IMG/VR virus record: IMGVR_UViG_3300044237_000020
Coordinates: 1-24,777 of that record
From: a virus
Reading direction: 5' to 3' (one strand)
DNA: 24,777 nucleotides
Shown: in pieces, positions 23,335 to 24,777 of the stretch
How positions within the stretch are numbered: position 1 is the first letter of the stretch
How the letters are laid out: each line of letters begins with the position of its first letter
Translations under genes and position numbers: made by a program
Notes under the pieces: generated by a model
Database searches by the model: none
Seen by the model: only the letters and a program-made list of their open reading frames with translations
What the model was told of the DNA's origin: nothing

Positions 23335-23434
23335 ATATTTTTTTTAATATTAAATAACAATCAGCACAAAAATATATTTTATTTTCTATAATTATAGCAG
23401 CTCTTTTACATTTAGAGCATTTGTGCTTTGGCAT
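23324..23434 (-). CDS. Double-CxxC zinc-ribbon microprotein, 36 aa
   Basis: Minus-strand ATG at 23434-23432 overlaps the stop of the DnaA-like gene (TAATG). MPKHKCSKCKRAAIIIENKI followed by YFCADCYLILKKIFTS has two CxxC knuckles 14 residues apart around a beta turn, a minimal zinc ribbon. It is the last gene of the minus operon and its stop lies inside the last codons of the convergent plus-strand gene. Possibly a DNA-binding or adaptor protein. Confidence 0.72.
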   Translation of the reverse strand: MPKHKCSKCKRAAIIIENKIYFCADCYLILKKIFTS

Positions 23435-23967
23435 TATGCTATAAGTTCTTGAAACTCTTGCCAAATAGTTTGCTCATCACTCCAGAATCTTTTTCTATTT
23501 TGTTTCATTTCTATTGAATGTAAAACTGTAGTATGATCTTGTCCAAAAATTTTTCCTATCTCTGTTAAGCTCATCTTATATTTTTCACTTAATACATTAT
23601 GAATAATATTTCTGGATCGCACAATATCTGTAGTTCTAGTCTTGGTAAATAATTCTTTCTTACTTACTTCATACTTAATACAAACCTTATTAATTATGGA
23701 GTCTATCTCTGTTTGTCTAGGTTTTCTAAATTGATAACCAACAATCTTTCTTTCTGTATTGATAGGCACTATGTGTGTTTGTTTTATTTCACTAATATGA
23801 TTTGACATTTTTTGTTGTGCTAACTCAAAACCTTTTTTAAATCCTGCTTCATATAATTTATATTCTCTATCTGATAATAAATAAAAAGCTATCTTATGCT
23901 TGTAGATAAAATCGTTGTTATTTATTTTTTTAATATGTTTTTGAAATTCTTGTTTTGCTAAAGACAT
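23434..23967 (-). CDS. Stand-alone DnaA domain IV-like DNA-binding protein
   Basis: 177 residues. The C-terminal 95 residues match DnaA domain IV: a helix with IINKVCIKYEVSKKELFTKT (91-110), the basic loop RTTDIVRSRN (111-120), the helix NVLSEKYKMSLTEIGKIFG (124-142) and the signature QDHTTVLHSIE (143-153). In DnaA this domain binds the DnaA box through the basic loop and the DHTTV helix. The N-terminal 80 residues are helical (LSDREYKLYEAGFKKGFELA) and carry no P-loop, so there is no AAA+ ATPase. It could compete with or redirect host DnaA, or regulate phage genes. Ribosome site AGGGGG lies before ATTTATG. Confidence 0.88.
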   Translation of the reverse strand: MSLAKQEFQKHIKKINNNDFIYKHKIAFYLLSDREYKLYEAGFKKGFELAQQKMSNHISEIKQTHIVPINTERKIVGYQFRKPRQTEIDSIINKVCIKYEVSKKELFTKTRTTDIVRSRNIIHNVLSEKYKMSLTEIGKIFGQDHTTVLHSIEMKQNRKRFWSDEQTIWQEFQELIA

Positions 23968-24016
23968 AAATCCCCCTAGGTATTTGTTGTTTTTTTTATC
24001 AATGTAAACTAATGAG

Positions 24017-24178
24017 TTATGCTCTCATCAATTCTTCTTTTGCCTTCTCTATTTTCCAAAGCAATCTATAAGAATCTTTTTGATACTTATGTACTTTATG
24101 CTTTGCTTCCAGGTACTTCTCGTGTTTCTTTTGTTGAAGATCCCTGTATTTCTGAAGGCGAGTTCTCAACTCTTCCAT
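24017..24178 (-). CDS. Small coiled-coil protein, 53 aa
   Basis: Minus-strand ATG at 24178 with AAGGAG at a good distance. MEELRTRLQKYRDLQQKKHE, KYLEAKHKVHKYQKDSYRLL and WKIEKAKEELMRA form one continuous charged helix with heptad-like spacing. Its first 83 bases overlap the end of the 81-aa gene in another frame, and that stretch uses CTG, CGC and CTT codons unlike the rest of the phage. Probably a dimerising adaptor or a phage inhibitor of a host protein; unknown. Confidence 0.68.
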   Translation of the reverse strand: MEELRTRLQKYRDLQQKKHEKYLEAKHKVHKYQKDSYRLLWKIEKAKEELMRA

Positions 24179-24341
24179 CTTTCTCCTTTTTCACTTTGGT
24201 AAAGTCTATTTTAATTGCTGAGACTTTACATTCTACATACTCTCCCTGTGCGTTGGGGTCGGCAGCTTTCTTTACATCATCAAATCTTTCAACTAATTCA
24301 AAACTAGCTTCGCCAGATTTAATTCTTAAATACTTACTCAT
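24096..24341 (-). CDS. Small hypothetical protein, 81 aa
   Basis: ATG at 24341-24339 overlaps the stop of the preceding gene by 8 bases. The first 57 residues look structured (YLRIKSGEASFELVERFDDV, EYVECKVSAIKIDFTKVKKE), the rest (KDGRVENSPSEIQGSSTKET and REVPGSKA) looks disordered and lies over the start of the 53-aa gene. The frame may be a true overlapping pair, or the tail may be incidental. Function unknown. Confidence 0.62.
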   Translation of the reverse strand: MSKYLRIKSGEASFELVERFDDVKKAADPNAQGEYVECKVSAIKIDFTKVKKEKDGRVENSPSEIQGSSTKETREVPGSKA

Positions 24342-24633
24342 TTTTATCTCTTTTGTCTATATCTTTTTTGTGTAAGTCAAATGTCATGTCATTATAGATA
24401 GATAGGTCGTGATAGTTATCTGCCTTATAACCCTTGGTAGTCCTAAACAATTTGAGTGTCATCATTAGCTGACCTACTTGATATGGCTTTAATTTTTTTT
24501 TTAAATTCGGAGCTAATATTAAGGTAAAAAGCTCGGCAAGTATAGTGAAATTGTATTGGTAATCGCCATATTCTTTTTGACGATCTGATACAATCTTCTT
24601 CTTAATCTCTTTGTCTAAGTCTGTAATTTTCAT
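24334..24633 (-). CDS. DUF6378-like (MazG-like) phage protein
   Basis: 99 residues from the ATG at 24633 (MKITDLDKEIKKKIVSDRQK). The pattern VSDRQKEYGDYQYNFTILAE, LKPYQVGQLMMTLKLFRTTK and GYKADNYHDLSIYNDM is typical of the DUF6378 group of small phage proteins, which I associate with the all-alpha MazG-like NTP pyrophosphohydrolase fold; acidic residues E-Y-G-D and D-N-Y-x-D would be the metal ligands. It may clean or reshape the nucleotide pool. A longer in-frame start at 24705 adds a hydrophobic, low-quality extension and is less likely. No strong ribosome site for either start. Confidence 0.75.
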   Translation of the reverse strand: MKITDLDKEIKKKIVSDRQKEYGDYQYNFTILAELFTLILAPNLKKKLKPYQVGQLMMTLKLFRTTKGYKADNYHDLSIYNDMTFDLHKKDIDKRDKNE

Positions 24634-24777
24634 ATTGTTTTTAAAGGTATGGCAGAAGAAAACAAATAAAGAGGGAGCATTGCCAAGAAAGGGAAGAGGC
24701 AACATGATTCGCTACTCTGAAAAAAACTTCCGCCACACCACTCAACTACAAAATCTAAATTAGTCTTCCCTTCTTTC
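24634..24777. other. Unresolved region at the right edge
   Basis: 144 bases without a convincing gene. A minus-strand frame is open from the window edge to a TGA overlapping the ATG at 24633, but its product (CCLFPFLAMLPLYLFSSAIP) is unlike phage proteins. On the plus strand a short TTG-initiated frame (MPRKGRGNMIRYSEKNFRHT and so on, 24682-24756) has a GGGAG site before it. Base composition is less AT-rich than nearby. Confidence 0.35.

Noticed and set aside
23333-23352. AT-only hairpin AATATT-T6-AATATT as a bidirectional terminator
   Set aside because: The stem is 6 A/T pairs with no following T-run on the plus strand, and it lies within the 36-aa zinc-ribbon coding sequence.
24019-24375. 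118-codon plus-strand frame
   Set aside because: It is the reverse of the 53-aa and 81-aa minus genes; the product is Ser/Leu/Phe-rich, has no ribosome site and opposes three genes with good signals.
24634-24705. N-terminal extension (MLPLPFLGNAPSLFVFFC) of the MazG-like protein
   Set aside because: The extension is hydrophobic and unlike the family, which normally begins close to the RQKEYGD motif; the ATG at 24633 gives the expected length.
1-24777. tRNA genes, CRISPR arrays, insertion sequences, integrase or attachment sites
   Set aside because: Looked for and not seen; gaps between genes are too short and no cloverleaf, regularly spaced repeats or transposase/recombinase motifs were found by eye.

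Overview
The window is a contiguous, AT-rich (about one third G+C by eye) stretch of a small-genome tailed phage with a short-tail (podovirus) structural module. Nothing in it looks bacterial: genes are packed end to end with TAATG or ATGA junctions, no gap exceeds about 150 bases, and gene order follows the T7-type virion plan. The base composition, the lysine-rich microproteins and the marine-type fibre repeats suggest a marine phage of an AT-rich alphaproteobacterium, most like the pelagiphages (SAR11/Pelagibacter phages, perhaps HTVC010P-like). That assignment is recognition plus inference; no database search was possible.

Layout, plus strand, 1-13259: the portal gene (5' end cut off by the window edge), a Bbp19-like small protein, scaffold, a 56-residue protein, major capsid protein and a probable decoration protein, closed by a near-perfect intrinsic terminator (4058-4083). 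Next come a 66-residue protein, the tail adaptor (T7 gp11-like), the nozzle (gp12-like) and four genes in the positions of T7 internal virion proteins gp13-gp16.

13304-19867 is the host-recognition region: a long fibre with a T7 gp17-like N-terminus, three copies of a beta module and a collagen-like Gly-X-Y stretch; then a series of small fibre or adhesin genes that share modules, three or four of which are tandem paralogues, plus a 31-codon stub copying the start of one of them, and three small ORFs that look like fibre-assembly partners.

19867-23334 is a lysis and accessory block: an M15-type peptidase endolysin surrounded by several one- or two-helix membrane proteins (holin or spanin candidates), a small protein with a PD-(D/E)XK-like residue pattern, and a dense series of 32-120-residue proteins, many very basic or with Cys/His pairs.

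23324-24633 is transcribed from the minus strand, converging on the late genes: a DUF6378/MazG-like protein, an 81-residue protein, an overlapping 53-residue helical protein, a stand-alone DnaA domain IV-like DNA-binding protein and a 36-residue double-CxxC protein. This looks like the end of an early, DNA-metabolism operon. No RNA polymerase, integrase, tRNA, CRISPR or insertion sequence was seen in the window.
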